From the IMG/VR virus record IMGVR_UViG_3300045941_000177, positions 1-30,721 of that record: a stretch of 30,721 bases of DNA, one strand, 5' to 3'. The translations under genes and the position numbers were made by a program. This document shows, in pieces, positions 1-6,657 of this stretch. The DNA is from a virus. The notes under the pieces were generated by a model. It saw only the letters and a program-made list of their open reading frames with translations. It was not told the origin of the DNA and searched no databases. The first letter of the stretch is position 1. Every line of letters starts with the position of its first letter.

Positions 1-693
1 GATTCGCCCCGTGGACTTCGACGGCGTGCCCGTGTCCGCGACGAACGCCACCGTCTGGGTGAAGGTCGCGCCCGGCGTCCCCGGCGGGGCAGGCAGAATA
101 TCCTCGTCGATGCACAGGTCATTCGGATTCAGGAAGGGCCGGTCGAAGGTGCCGAGCAGGACCTTGCTCGCCCCGCTCGGGCGGATCACCGCGTCCTTCG
201 GGACGAACAGCCCGCAGATCGGGATGACGCCCGAGTGCAGCGGGTGCGTCGCGTAGTGCTTCATCGCCCCGCCGGGGTTAATCCCCATCCAGGTGTTGTT
301 GCCCTCGGTGTCGGGTATGCCGATCACCGTGTCGTCGCCGACGAACATGGCGTCGCACCGGCCCCCGCCCCACTCCTGCTTGGTGGGGATGCGCTGCGCC
401 GCGAGCTCGCTGGTGTCGCCGCTCTTGTTGTAATTGCGCCGCACCTGCCAGGAGCCGTCGTCCATCTGCTCGAGGACGGGCATGCCGTCGTACAGCGGCG
501 TGCCGGGGCCGTTGGGCTGGCGCGAGATCCACCGGCCCCAGAGACGGCCGTCCGGGTTGCCGTTCAACGGCGGCGCGTCACGGACGGGGAGCGGCACGAC
601 GGGGTTGTGGACGCGCCCCGGCTGGACATCAACGACTGCGGCGATCGGGGTAGATGGCCGCTCGTTCGTCGTCGGCGGAATCTCGATGATCAT
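1..693 (-). CDS. Hypothetical phage protein, 3' end cut by the window edge
   Basis: An open frame of 231 codons starts with ATG at 693 (MIIEIPPTTNERPSTP) and runs off position 1 with no stop, so the C-terminus is missing. The start follows a purine-rich GGGAAGGGG stretch that can serve as ribosome binding site. The protein begins with a Pro-rich segment and then holds Gly/Asp/Asn/Trp-rich, beta-like sequence (for example GRWISRQPNGPGTPLYDG and VGDDTVIGIPDTEGNNTW). I see no signal peptide or membrane segment. Its place after the tail genes, its composition and its codon use fit a virion-associated or receptor-binding protein, but I do not recognise a family. It lies behind a terminator, so it is probably transcribed separately from the tail operon or by read-through. 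Confidence 0.75.
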   Translation of the reverse strand, partial: MIIEIPPTTNERPSTPIAAVVDVQPGRVHNPVVPLPVRDAPPLNGNPDGRLWGRWISRQPNGPGTPLYDGMPVLEQMDDGSWQVRRNYNKSGDTSELAAQRIPTKQEWGGGRCDAMFVGDDTVIGIPDTEGNNTWMGINPGGAMKHYATHPLHSGVIPICGLFVPKDAVIRPSGASKVLLGTFDRPFLNPNDLCIDEDILPAPPGTPGATFTQTVAFVADTGTPSKSTGRI

Positions 694-722
694 GGCCTGC
701 CCCCCTTCCCTTCAGTCCGTCC

Positions 723-767
723 CCAAAGACAAAGGGGCCCGCCCACCCCGTACGGTGAGGGGCCCCT
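723..767 (-). terminator. Rho-independent terminator after the GNAT gene
   Basis: Read on the minus strand, AGGGGCCC (767-760) pairs perfectly with GGGCCCCT (740-733). An inner CACC/GGTG helix (757-754 with 747-744) closes a six-base loop. The helix is followed by the T-rich tail TTGTCTTTGG. The hairpin sits 72 bases after the stop of the GNAT gene at 839 and 40 bases before the start of the next gene at 693. It therefore probably ends the long tail/acyltransferase transcript. Confidence 0.75.
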
Positions 768-838
768 CTGTCTCGGCTTCACGCCCCAGGCGGTTCATGA
801 CGCCGCCCGGTGGGCTCGGTTTGTCTGTTAGCGGCTCG

Positions 839-1369
839 CTACGGTGTCTCCCACGGCGTCACCGGTCGCTGCGTCGCAGCCCAGGCCGGCCGCGTCGTCT
901 GAAAGATCCACAGGTCGATCCCCGGCCCGGCCGCGTCGACGATATGCCCGACGACCCGACGGTGCGGGCGGCCATGCCACACCCAGGTGTCGCCCTCGCG
1001 CACCAGGCCGTTGTAGCGCATGGCCGCCGGGTTGCTCGTGTACACGAGCGTCACCAGCGCCGACGTCGCGGGCAGCGCGAACAGCTCGCGCGTGATCGCC
1101 GCCGATACCTCGTAGCCCTGGCCCAGGGCGCGCCCCCGGTACTCGGGGAAGTAGGCCAGGCCGTAGCTCCACATGTGGGCGTTCTCGTAGCGGTTGGCCC
1201 AGGCCATCCCCAGCTCGGCGCCGTCCGCGTCCACGATGGCCCAGTAGCGATCGCCCGGGTGCGTGTCGGTGTCGAAGACCTCGGGGCCGTAGGTGGCGAC
1301 AGGGTCGAGGCCCTCGAGGCACCGGGGCCAGACCTTCGCCGCCCAAGCCGCATCACGCGGGGCGATCAT
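839..1369 (-). CDS. GNAT-family N-acetyltransferase
   Basis: This 176-aa protein has the Gcn5-related acetyltransferase signature. The acetyl-CoA pyrophosphate-binding motif R-x-x-G-x-G is met exactly by R80, G83 and G85 (YRGRALGQGY). It follows the strand SYGLAYFP and is followed by a helix (EVSAAITRELF). The late strand and helix (LVTLVYTSNPAAMRYNGL) give the usual N-x-x-A-x-x-x-Y element. It should transfer an acyl group from acyl-CoA to an amine; the substrate is unknown. The start is ATG at 1369, which overlaps the desaturase stop by ATGA, so the two are translationally coupled. The gene ends with TAG and is followed by a terminator. It is the most canonical acyltransferase of the three GNAT-like genes here. 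Confidence 0.85.
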   Translation of the reverse strand: MIAPRDAAWAAKVWPRCLEGLDPVATYGPEVFDTDTHPGDRYWAIVDADGAELGMAWANRYENAHMWSYGLAYFPEYRGRALGQGYEVSAAITRELFALPATSALVTLVYTSNPAAMRYNGLVREGDTWVWHGRPHRRVVGHIVDAAGPGIDLWIFQTTRPAWAATQRPVTPWETP

Positions 1370-2085
1370 GGGCGGCACACCGCGCGCAGGATGAATCCGA
1401 CCGGGTCGAGCCGCCCATAGCGACCGGCGCGCGGGGCGGCGTGGTGGCGCCCGTGCAACGCGGTGGCCCCGACCAGGGGATAGAACCACCACAGGTCAAC
1501 GATCTGCCCGCTGGGGCGGTGGGCGACAGCGTTGACGATCCCCGTCGAGACGTAGCCGGCCGCCGCAGGCAGGAGCAGCCCGAAGACCAGGCATTCCACC
1601 CCCACGAGCGCAGCCGCGCCCCATGCGAGCAGGAGCAGCGCCCCATAGTAGCGGTGCTGCCATTGAAGCCCCGGGTCGCGCAGCATCGCCATGCGCATGA
1701 CCCGGACGTAGGGCCCGAACATCCAGCCCACGTAGGCGTGCAGCCACCCATCCGCGGGCCGGTGCGGGTCCTCCGGGGTGTCGGCGTGCGCATGGTGCAG
1801 TCGGTGCGACGTCGCCCAGGCCAGCGCCGACCCTTGGGCGGCCGGGACGGCGAGCAGGAGCAGCGTGAACAAGCAGGCCCGGTTCCGGGGCCGCAAGCTG
1901 CGATGGGCCACCACCCGGTGGTAGCCGCCGTCCACCCCGATGAGCCCCATCAGGACGAAGCCGGCCCAGCTCGCGAGGATCCACCACGCGGAGCTCCGCC
2001 CGGTGAGGAGCCAGGCGAGGCCCACCACCGCCCCGAGGTGGACCACGAGGAGGCCGGGGACCGGGCCGACGAGCCAGCGCCTCAT
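1366..2085 (-). CDS. Membrane fatty-acid desaturase (delta-9 acyl-CoA desaturase type)
   Basis: This 239-aa integral membrane protein carries the complete di-iron histidine pattern of the acyl-CoA/acyl-lipid desaturase family. Box I is H56-x4-H61 (HRVVAHRS), box II is H94-x2-H97-H98 (HRLHH), N185-x3-H189 is the extra ligand pair (NAVAHR), and box III is H211-x2-H214-H215 (HGRHH). The spacing and neighbouring residues (DPHRP, GWLHAYVGW) are typical. Hydrophobic segments lie near residues 10-30, 33-52, 70-88 and 147-176. The family inserts a cis double bond into acyl chains using O2 and an electron donor; no ferredoxin or cytochrome b5 is visible here, so a host donor would be needed. It is shorter than most bacterial relatives (about 300 aa) but looks intact. 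ATGA overlaps join it to GNAT-like genes on both sides. Such a gene inside a phage late operon is unusual. Confidence 0.9.
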   Translation of the reverse strand: MRRWLVGPVPGLLVVHLGAVVGLAWLLTGRSSAWWILASWAGFVLMGLIGVDGGYHRVVAHRSLRPRNRACLFTLLLLAVPAAQGSALAWATSHRLHHAHADTPEDPHRPADGWLHAYVGWMFGPYVRVMRMAMLRDPGLQWQHRYYGALLLLAWGAAALVGVECLVFGLLLPAAAGYVSTGIVNAVAHRPSGQIVDLWWFYPLVGATALHGRHHAAPRAGRYGRLDPVGFILRAVCRP

Positions 2086-3209
2086 GGCGCCCCCGCGAAG
2101 GTCGCCAGCGCGGCGACGTCGCACTCGAAGCGCCCGGCCGCGACCGTCCCCTCGTCGAGCTGACGCCGGACGGCGTCCCAGTCGGCCAGGGTGGTCGATT
2201 GCAGCACGATCGTGACGCGCTCCGCGCCGACCTGGCGGAGCCAGGCGACGTAGCCGCGCAGCGAGCGCTTCATCGCGTCGGAGTAGCCGTCCGGTCCTTC
2301 GAGCGGGTCCCGGCAACACGCGGCGCGGAGGCGCGCGACGGGCGCGCGCGCGCTGCGATCCACCACGCGGAGGGCATACAGCCCCGCCTCGTCGAAGGTG
2401 CCGACGAGGGTACAGCCCTCGCTGAGCCAGCGCCGGAGCATCGCGCCCGCGCGGTCAGGGTCGATGCGGCAGCCCGACTGCGCCGAGTTCATGAGCGCGA
2501 CGATGGCCGGGGCGTCGGCGGCCTCCAGTTCCCGCGTCATCAACCCGTCGCCCGTCACGCGCCACGCCGTGCCGGCGGTCAGCGGCTGGCGGCCTGGCTG
2601 GGCGGGCGGATCGGGGAACTCGTATCGAAGCCAGACGAAGGGCCGGGCATTCTGCTGGAACACCACCTCATGCACCGGGGCCCAGCCGGAGGCGATCCGC
2701 GCGTCCAGAGTGGACGTGCCGGCGGGCAGCTGCATCATGCTCTCGCGCATCCCGGCGTCCCAGAGATGCCCGTAGATCGCTGACTCAATCGCGGCGTGGA
2801 TCTCCCACGCCAGGTCCTCGAGGGTCGCGTAGAACCGGCGGATCCAGAGCGTCGGCGACCAGAAGAAGCCGCCGTGCAGCCCGATCAGGACGCCGTCCCG
2901 CTCGATGCCGAACCAGACGAGGTTGGCGGCCAGCAGCGCCCCCGGTACCGCGTTGGGCGTCGCGAGCATGCGCCCCACCTGCCCGAAGGTGAGGAGGGTT
3001 TCGGAGACGACGCGGATGACCTCCACGCGCTCCGCCATCGGGTCCACCTCGCGCAGGGTCAGCGCCCCGATCACGACCGGTGAGAAGCCCGTGCCGATGG
3101 CGGGCCCGGCCTGCTCGAGGTAGGCCAGGTGCGCCGCCGGGGGGAAGTGGCTCGACGCGAGCATGATCGCGCGGGCCTGGGCCAGCCGGGCGAGGACCGC
3201 GTCCGTCAT
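2082..3209 (-). CDS. Tandem GNAT-like acyltransferase-fold protein
   Basis: This 375-aa protein appears to hold two GNAT-like units. The N-terminal unit (about 1-205) has LVWFGIERDGVLIGLHGGFF, then a long helix and an IYGHLWDAGMRESMMQL strand, and ends in a GWAPVHEVVF-like C-terminal strand. The second unit (about 225-375) starts RELEAADAPAIVALMNSAQ and contains RAGAMLRRWLSEGCTLVGTF. That stretch matches RARAMLEAWLAEGAWVLGLY in the gene just upstream, so the two genes share duplicated modules. I do not see a clean R-x-x-G-x-G acetyl-CoA loop, so activity is uncertain. The start is ATG at 3209, overlapping the upstream stop by ATGA. It ends in an ATGA overlap with the desaturase. Confidence 0.7.
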   Translation of the reverse strand: MTDAVLARLAQARAIMLASSHFPPAAHLAYLEQAGPAIGTGFSPVVIGALTLREVDPMAERVEVIRVVSETLLTFGQVGRMLATPNAVPGALLAANLVWFGIERDGVLIGLHGGFFWSPTLWIRRFYATLEDLAWEIHAAIESAIYGHLWDAGMRESMMQLPAGTSTLDARIASGWAPVHEVVFQQNARPFVWLRYEFPDPPAQPGRQPLTAGTAWRVTGDGLMTRELEAADAPAIVALMNSAQSGCRIDPDRAGAMLRRWLSEGCTLVGTFDEAGLYALRVVDRSARAPVARLRAACCRDPLEGPDGYSDAMKRSLRGYVAWLRQVGAERVTIVLQSTTLADWDAVRRQLDEGTVAAGRFECDVAALATFAGAP

Positions 3210-3817
3210 GGCCGCTCCATCAGGCGCTTGCCCTTGATCTCGACCGCCCCCGTCCGGCTGAGCGTGCGCCACCCGAAGCGGGCGACGCGGGCCGCGTGGG
3301 CCCGGCCCTCAGCCAGGGTCAGGACGTGGATCGTGAGGAGCTCGCGGATCCCCTGATCCCACAGGCGGCGCATGAAGATATCGCTGAATGCCTTGAAGGT
3401 GGCGGCGGGCATCTGCCCCCGCTCGGATGGCCGGATGGCGAACCACTGCGTGAGATGCCGCAGCGGGGCCGGTCCGGTCCTGGGGCCCGCGTCGGCGGTC
3501 ACGTCGCCGACGGCGTCGGGGCGCGGCACGAGGTAGTCGGCCGGCACGAATCGGCCGATATCGAAGACCCCGATGAGCCGGTCTGCCCGGTAGAGTCCCA
3601 GCACCCAGGCCCCCTCGGCGAGCCAGGCCTCGAGCATGGCGCGCGCGCGCCCGGGGGCGGCCGCGGCCCCCTCCCACGCCGTCTCGTCGATGATCGTCTC
3701 CACCGTGGCATCGCCCGGCCTCGTGGACCAGCGCTCGCCGTCGGGCACCTCACGCACCGTGAACTCGTCCACCGTCACCGTCTCCCACACGAGCCGGGGC
3801 AGGACGGCCGGCGCCAC
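3206..3817 (-). CDS. GNAT-like protein, paralogous to its downstream neighbour
   Basis: A 203-aa protein starting at GTG 3817; an in-frame TGA lies just upstream with no other start codon between, so this start is forced. The middle has the GNAT-like strand-turn-strand AWVLGLYRADRLIGVFDIGR. A helix follows (ATFKAFSDIFMRRLWDQG), then the strand ELLTIHVLTL and the terminal HAARVARFGWRTLSR, which resembles the last strand and helix of phage GNAT folds. Its central block aligns with the second half of the 375-aa downstream protein, and its C-terminal block aligns with the first half of that protein. The acetyl-CoA loop is not clearly conserved, so it may be a structural or degenerate member. It lies 18 bases after the preceding gene. 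Confidence 0.65.
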   Translation of the reverse strand: MAPAVLPRLVWETVTVDEFTVREVPDGERWSTRPGDATVETIIDETAWEGAAAAPGRARAMLEAWLAEGAWVLGLYRADRLIGVFDIGRFVPADYLVPRPDAVGDVTADAGPRTGPAPLRHLTQWFAIRPSERGQMPAATFKAFSDIFMRRLWDQGIRELLTIHVLTLAEGRAHAARVARFGWRTLSRTGAVEIKGKRLMERP

Positions 3818-3835
3818 CGGCGCCGGGCGCTTGTG

Positions 3836-4075
3836 TCAGTCACCGCCGGGCGCCTCCTCACACCGCTCCTGGATGATCCGCGTCAGGGGGCCGCGCGGCT
3901 TCCGGACGAGGCGGCCGTAGTCCGCCGTCACCTCGCGCCAGTCGGCCCGGCTCCCCGGGGGGGCGCCGTGCTGCGCCTCGTACTTGGCCAGCGCCAGCGA
4001 CCAGAGCCGCGCGAGCTCCGGGTCGTCCGGGCCGTCGATCGCGGCGGGGCGTGCGAGATCGGTAATGGCGGCCAT
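3836..4075 (-). CDS. Small hypothetical protein
   Basis: A 79-aa protein with ATG at 4075, coupled by a TGATG overlap to the stop of the tail-hub-like gene. The sequence is largely helical and charged (DDPELARLWSLALAKYEAQHG, then DWREVTADYGRLVRKPRG). It ends in a Cys-containing tail (IIQERCEEAPGGD). No signal peptide, membrane segment or known domain is visible. It is the last gene before the GNAT/desaturase cassette, so it may belong to either the tail or the cassette. I do not recognise a function. Confidence 0.65.
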   Translation of the reverse strand: MAAITDLARPAAIDGPDDPELARLWSLALAKYEAQHGAPPGSRADWREVTADYGRLVRKPRGPLTRIIQERCEEAPGGD

Positions 4076-5289
4076 CACGAGATGGACGTGACGTAGTCGA
4101 TCGTCACGTCGGCGTCCTCGTCGGTCTGCTGCGACGAATCGAGGGTGCCGGAGCAGCTCGGCGAGGAGCAGTACGCCCCCCCGAGGCCGCTGCACGGGTT
4201 GGCCTGCGCCGCGACCGACTCGAAGAAGACCTTGACGTTGTAGGTGGCCGGCGAAGCGCCCAGCACCTCGAAATGCTCCTGCCACGCATCCTCAGTCGGC
4301 AGCGAGGGTGCCTGGGGCGAGGCCGTGCACTTCTTCTCGTTGAACAGGGCGACCGTGCCGCGCGTGCTCGACGCTTTCAGGGTGACCCATCCCGTCGTCG
4401 GGTCGCTGCCGCTGCCCGGGGAGTCCGGGGCGCCCGAGGTCTTGTACTCGATCTTGTAGGTGACTTGACTGGTGTAGGCGCGGCTCACATAGCTCAGCCC
4501 CGTCGCCTGGCACGTGTCGGGGGTCTTGGGATCGAGGTCCCAGTTGCCCAGCGTCTGCGCGTTGAACACACATTCCCACGCCCGATAGGCGCGCTGCTTG
4601 AGGCCCAGCGTGAGGCGGCGCGTATTCGCCGCCGTCGTGACCGTCGCCGAGCCGGCGAGCGGCACCGGCACGTCGGTCTCGTCGGTCGCACCGAGGCCGG
4701 GCACGAGATTGAGTACCCCGCCGCTGGTCGGCGCCGCGGACGTCTCGACGGCCCCCGTCCAGAGCAGGAGGAGAATCAGCTTCCCCTCGGTCAGCCAGGC
4801 GGGCGTCACCTCGAGCACCTCGAATTGCTCACGATCCAGGCCCAGCCGCCCGGTCATCGGATTCTTGATCAGCGGATGGGTCAGGCGGACCGAGTCGAGG
4901 ATCTCGAAGAGATGCCGCCGGAACGTCACCGCGAGCCGCAGCATGGGCGGCGTATAGCCCCACCGCTGCAGGAAGTTGAGCGCGAGCCCGTCCATCAGGG
5001 CCTGGCCGCCCAGGTCGGTGCGGATCCCGCGGCACTCCATCCTGATCGCCGGCTGCGGACCATGCCGCGTCACGCTGGCATCGGCCGTCCACACCTGGCG
5101 GGTGCCGAAGTCCTCGGGCCTGAGCGCCGGATCGTTGTAGTTGTAGAAGATGTCCACCTTGTTGCGAATCGTGTTGTCCTTGCTCCAGACGGCCTGAGGG
5201 AGCCCGGTCTGTGGATCGACCAGGACGTCGTGCTCGTCGATGGTGTAGAGGTCCTCGAAGGCAATGGTCGTCCGACCGGCGGCGCCCAT
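4075..5289 (-). CDS. Tail hub-like protein, apparent C-terminal half
   Basis: This 404-aa protein starts at ATG 5289, the TGATG overlap with the preceding gene; a longer upstream frame lies inside that gene and is rejected. The N-terminal two thirds read like the distal part of siphoviral tail hub proteins. They contain NKVDIFYNYND (about 43-53), ASVTRHGPQPAIRMECRGIR (71-90), a long helix (ALMDGLALNFLQRWGYTPP), then LTHPLIKNPMTGRLGLDREQFEVLEV (137-161), where hubs carry a similar THP...G...R...V pattern. The C-terminal third is Ser/Thr-rich and beta-like, with four closely spaced Cys near the end (NPCSGLGGAYCSSPSCSG). The matching N-terminal half of such a hub lies at 6658-8409, two genes upstream. 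Assignment is by motif order, not a database match. Confidence 0.6.
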   Translation of the reverse strand: MGAAGRTTIAFEDLYTIDEHDVLVDPQTGLPQAVWSKDNTIRNKVDIFYNYNDPALRPEDFGTRQVWTADASVTRHGPQPAIRMECRGIRTDLGGQALMDGLALNFLQRWGYTPPMLRLAVTFRRHLFEILDSVRLTHPLIKNPMTGRLGLDREQFEVLEVTPAWLTEGKLILLLLWTGAVETSAAPTSGGVLNLVPGLGATDETDVPVPLAGSATVTTAANTRRLTLGLKQRAYRAWECVFNAQTLGNWDLDPKTPDTCQATGLSYVSRAYTSQVTYKIEYKTSGAPDSPGSGSDPTTGWVTLKASSTRGTVALFNEKKCTASPQAPSLPTEDAWQEHFEVLGASPATYNVKVFFESVAAQANPCSGLGGAYCSSPSCSGTLDSSQQTDEDADVTIDYVTSIS

Positions 5290-5630
5290 CAGGCCCCCTG
5301 GTCGAGCTGGCGGCGGTACTCCTCCCGCACCGCCTGGATGAGGTCCTGGGGCTGCATCGGCACCGGCAAGAGCGGGGCGAGCACGCGGAGGGCGGACCGC
5401 AACCAGAGGTCGATCTTCGTCGCCTCGAGATCTCGGGCGGCGGCGAGCGACGCGGCGAGCTCCTGCGGCGTGGCCGGGCGGACGCCGGTGGCCCCATCCC
5501 AGCGCTCCGTCTCGCTCGGGTAGGCGGGCAGCTCGACGAGGACCTGCGTGGCGGCGTCGAAGGCGGGCGGGGTCCACTGGATACCGCCGAGGAAAACCCG
5601 CGTCGTCTTGTCGAACACGCAGAAGGGCAT
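5289..5630 (-). CDS. Small tail-fibre-associated protein (possible fibre chaperone)
   Basis: A 113-aa protein starting three bases after the stop of the fibre-like gene. The first 35 residues are beta-like (CVFDKTTRVFLGGIQW). The rest is helical with acidic and Ala-rich stretches (TPQELAASLAAARDLEATKI, then PQDLIQAVREEYRRQLDQG). Short proteins of this shape directly behind fibre genes often act as fibre assembly chaperones or fibre caps, so that role is plausible by position. No motif proves it. It is coupled to the next gene by TGATG. Confidence 0.65.
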   Translation of the reverse strand: MPFCVFDKTTRVFLGGIQWTPPAFDAATQVLVELPAYPSETERWDGATGVRPATPQELAASLAAARDLEATKIDLWLRSALRVLAPLLPVPMQPQDLIQAVREEYRRQLDQGA

Positions 5631-5633
5631 GGC

Positions 5634-6653
5634 CTACCCGCGCCCGCGGCGGTCAAGCCAGCCGTGGGTGGAGATGCGGATCGTCACGCTGACCGACGAC
5701 CGCATCCGGATTTGCCCGGAGGTATTCGTCTTCAGCGGCCCGAACAGCTGCCCGACGACGCCGCTCGTGGTGCCCTGGCCGAGCGGGACGGCGGTACTGG
5801 AAGGCGCCTCGTCAGTCTCGTCGAGCGCACTGAAGTACTGCATCGAGATCGCCGACTGGAAGTACGCGCCAAGGGCCCAGACCACGATCCCGAGGGGCAC
5901 CGTGAGCGTGACCGTGTTTGCGCTGGTGCCGCTGGTCGTGTTGAAGTCGAGGGCAGGCTTGGTCGTCCACCGGAACAGATCCCCGTCCTGCTGGAATCCA
6001 AGGATCGCGCCGCTGGCGCGCACGATTGACCCGATCCGCCGCCGCTTCGTCCCACTGTCCGGCAGCGTGAAGGAGAGCGTGTTCGAGAAGCACACGTCGT
6101 CCTGCCCGCCGGAGCGCCGGAACAGGAACACGTGCCACGTCCCATCGGCGAGACTCTGGCCGGACACACGCCCGCCGGCGTTGTTCCCCGCCGCCCAGGT
6201 GGCATCGAGCTGCTTCGTCAGCACCGAGGTCACCGTCATGAGCACCCGGCTGGTGATCGTCGCGTCGTCGGAGGCCGCCGCCCCCACCCCGATGTTGATG
6301 TCGTTCGTGGCGTCGGTCCCGTTCGCCAGGCCGAGCCCGGTCAGCTCATCCGTATAGACCGGGGCCCCGAAGGCGGCCGCGGCATCGGCCGGGTCATAGA
6401 GCGCGATGTCTGAGGTGTCGGCCGCGACGAAGGTGACGCCGGTCTTCACCAGCTGGATGTCGTAGCGGCCGTTCGCCGCATAGAACTCGTAGGACCCGTT
6501 GGCCTCATTGAGGAAGGGGTTGGCCTTCGCGGTGCTGCCGTTGTCCGAGAAGATGCTCGCGTTGTTCGCGGTGCCCGCATCCTTGACGGTCACCGTGACG
6601 CCCGTCATCGGGGCGCCCTTGGCGTCAATGACGGCCATGGCGAGCTTCTGCAT
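5634..6653 (-). CDS. Tail fibre/appendage-like protein
   Basis: A 339-aa protein that begins four bases after the upstream stop. The N-terminal ~85 residues follow a pattern common in phage fibre and appendage proteins: a Pro/Val/Thr beta strand (GVTVTVKDAGTANNASIFSD), then NGSTAKANPF, then GSYEFYAANGRYDIQLVKTGV. This part probably attaches to the tail. The rest is beta-rich with no coiled coil (IGSIVRASGAILGFQQDGDL, VTLTVPLGIVVWALGAYFQS) and may be a jelly-roll or lectin-like head. It sits with the small downstream gene between the two apparent halves of the tail hub, which suggests that the pair was inserted there as a unit. Receptor binding is inferred. Confidence 0.65.
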   Translation of the reverse strand: MQKLAMAVIDAKGAPMTGVTVTVKDAGTANNASIFSDNGSTAKANPFLNEANGSYEFYAANGRYDIQLVKTGVTFVAADTSDIALYDPADAAAAFGAPVYTDELTGLGLANGTDATNDINIGVGAAASDDATITSRVLMTVTSVLTKQLDATWAAGNNAGGRVSGQSLADGTWHVFLFRRSGGQDDVCFSNTLSFTLPDSGTKRRRIGSIVRASGAILGFQQDGDLFRWTTKPALDFNTTSGTSANTVTLTVPLGIVVWALGAYFQSAISMQYFSALDETDEAPSSTAVPLGQGTTSGVVGQLFGPLKTNTSGQIRMRSSVSVTIRISTHGWLDRRGRG

Positions 6654-6657
6654 GGCG

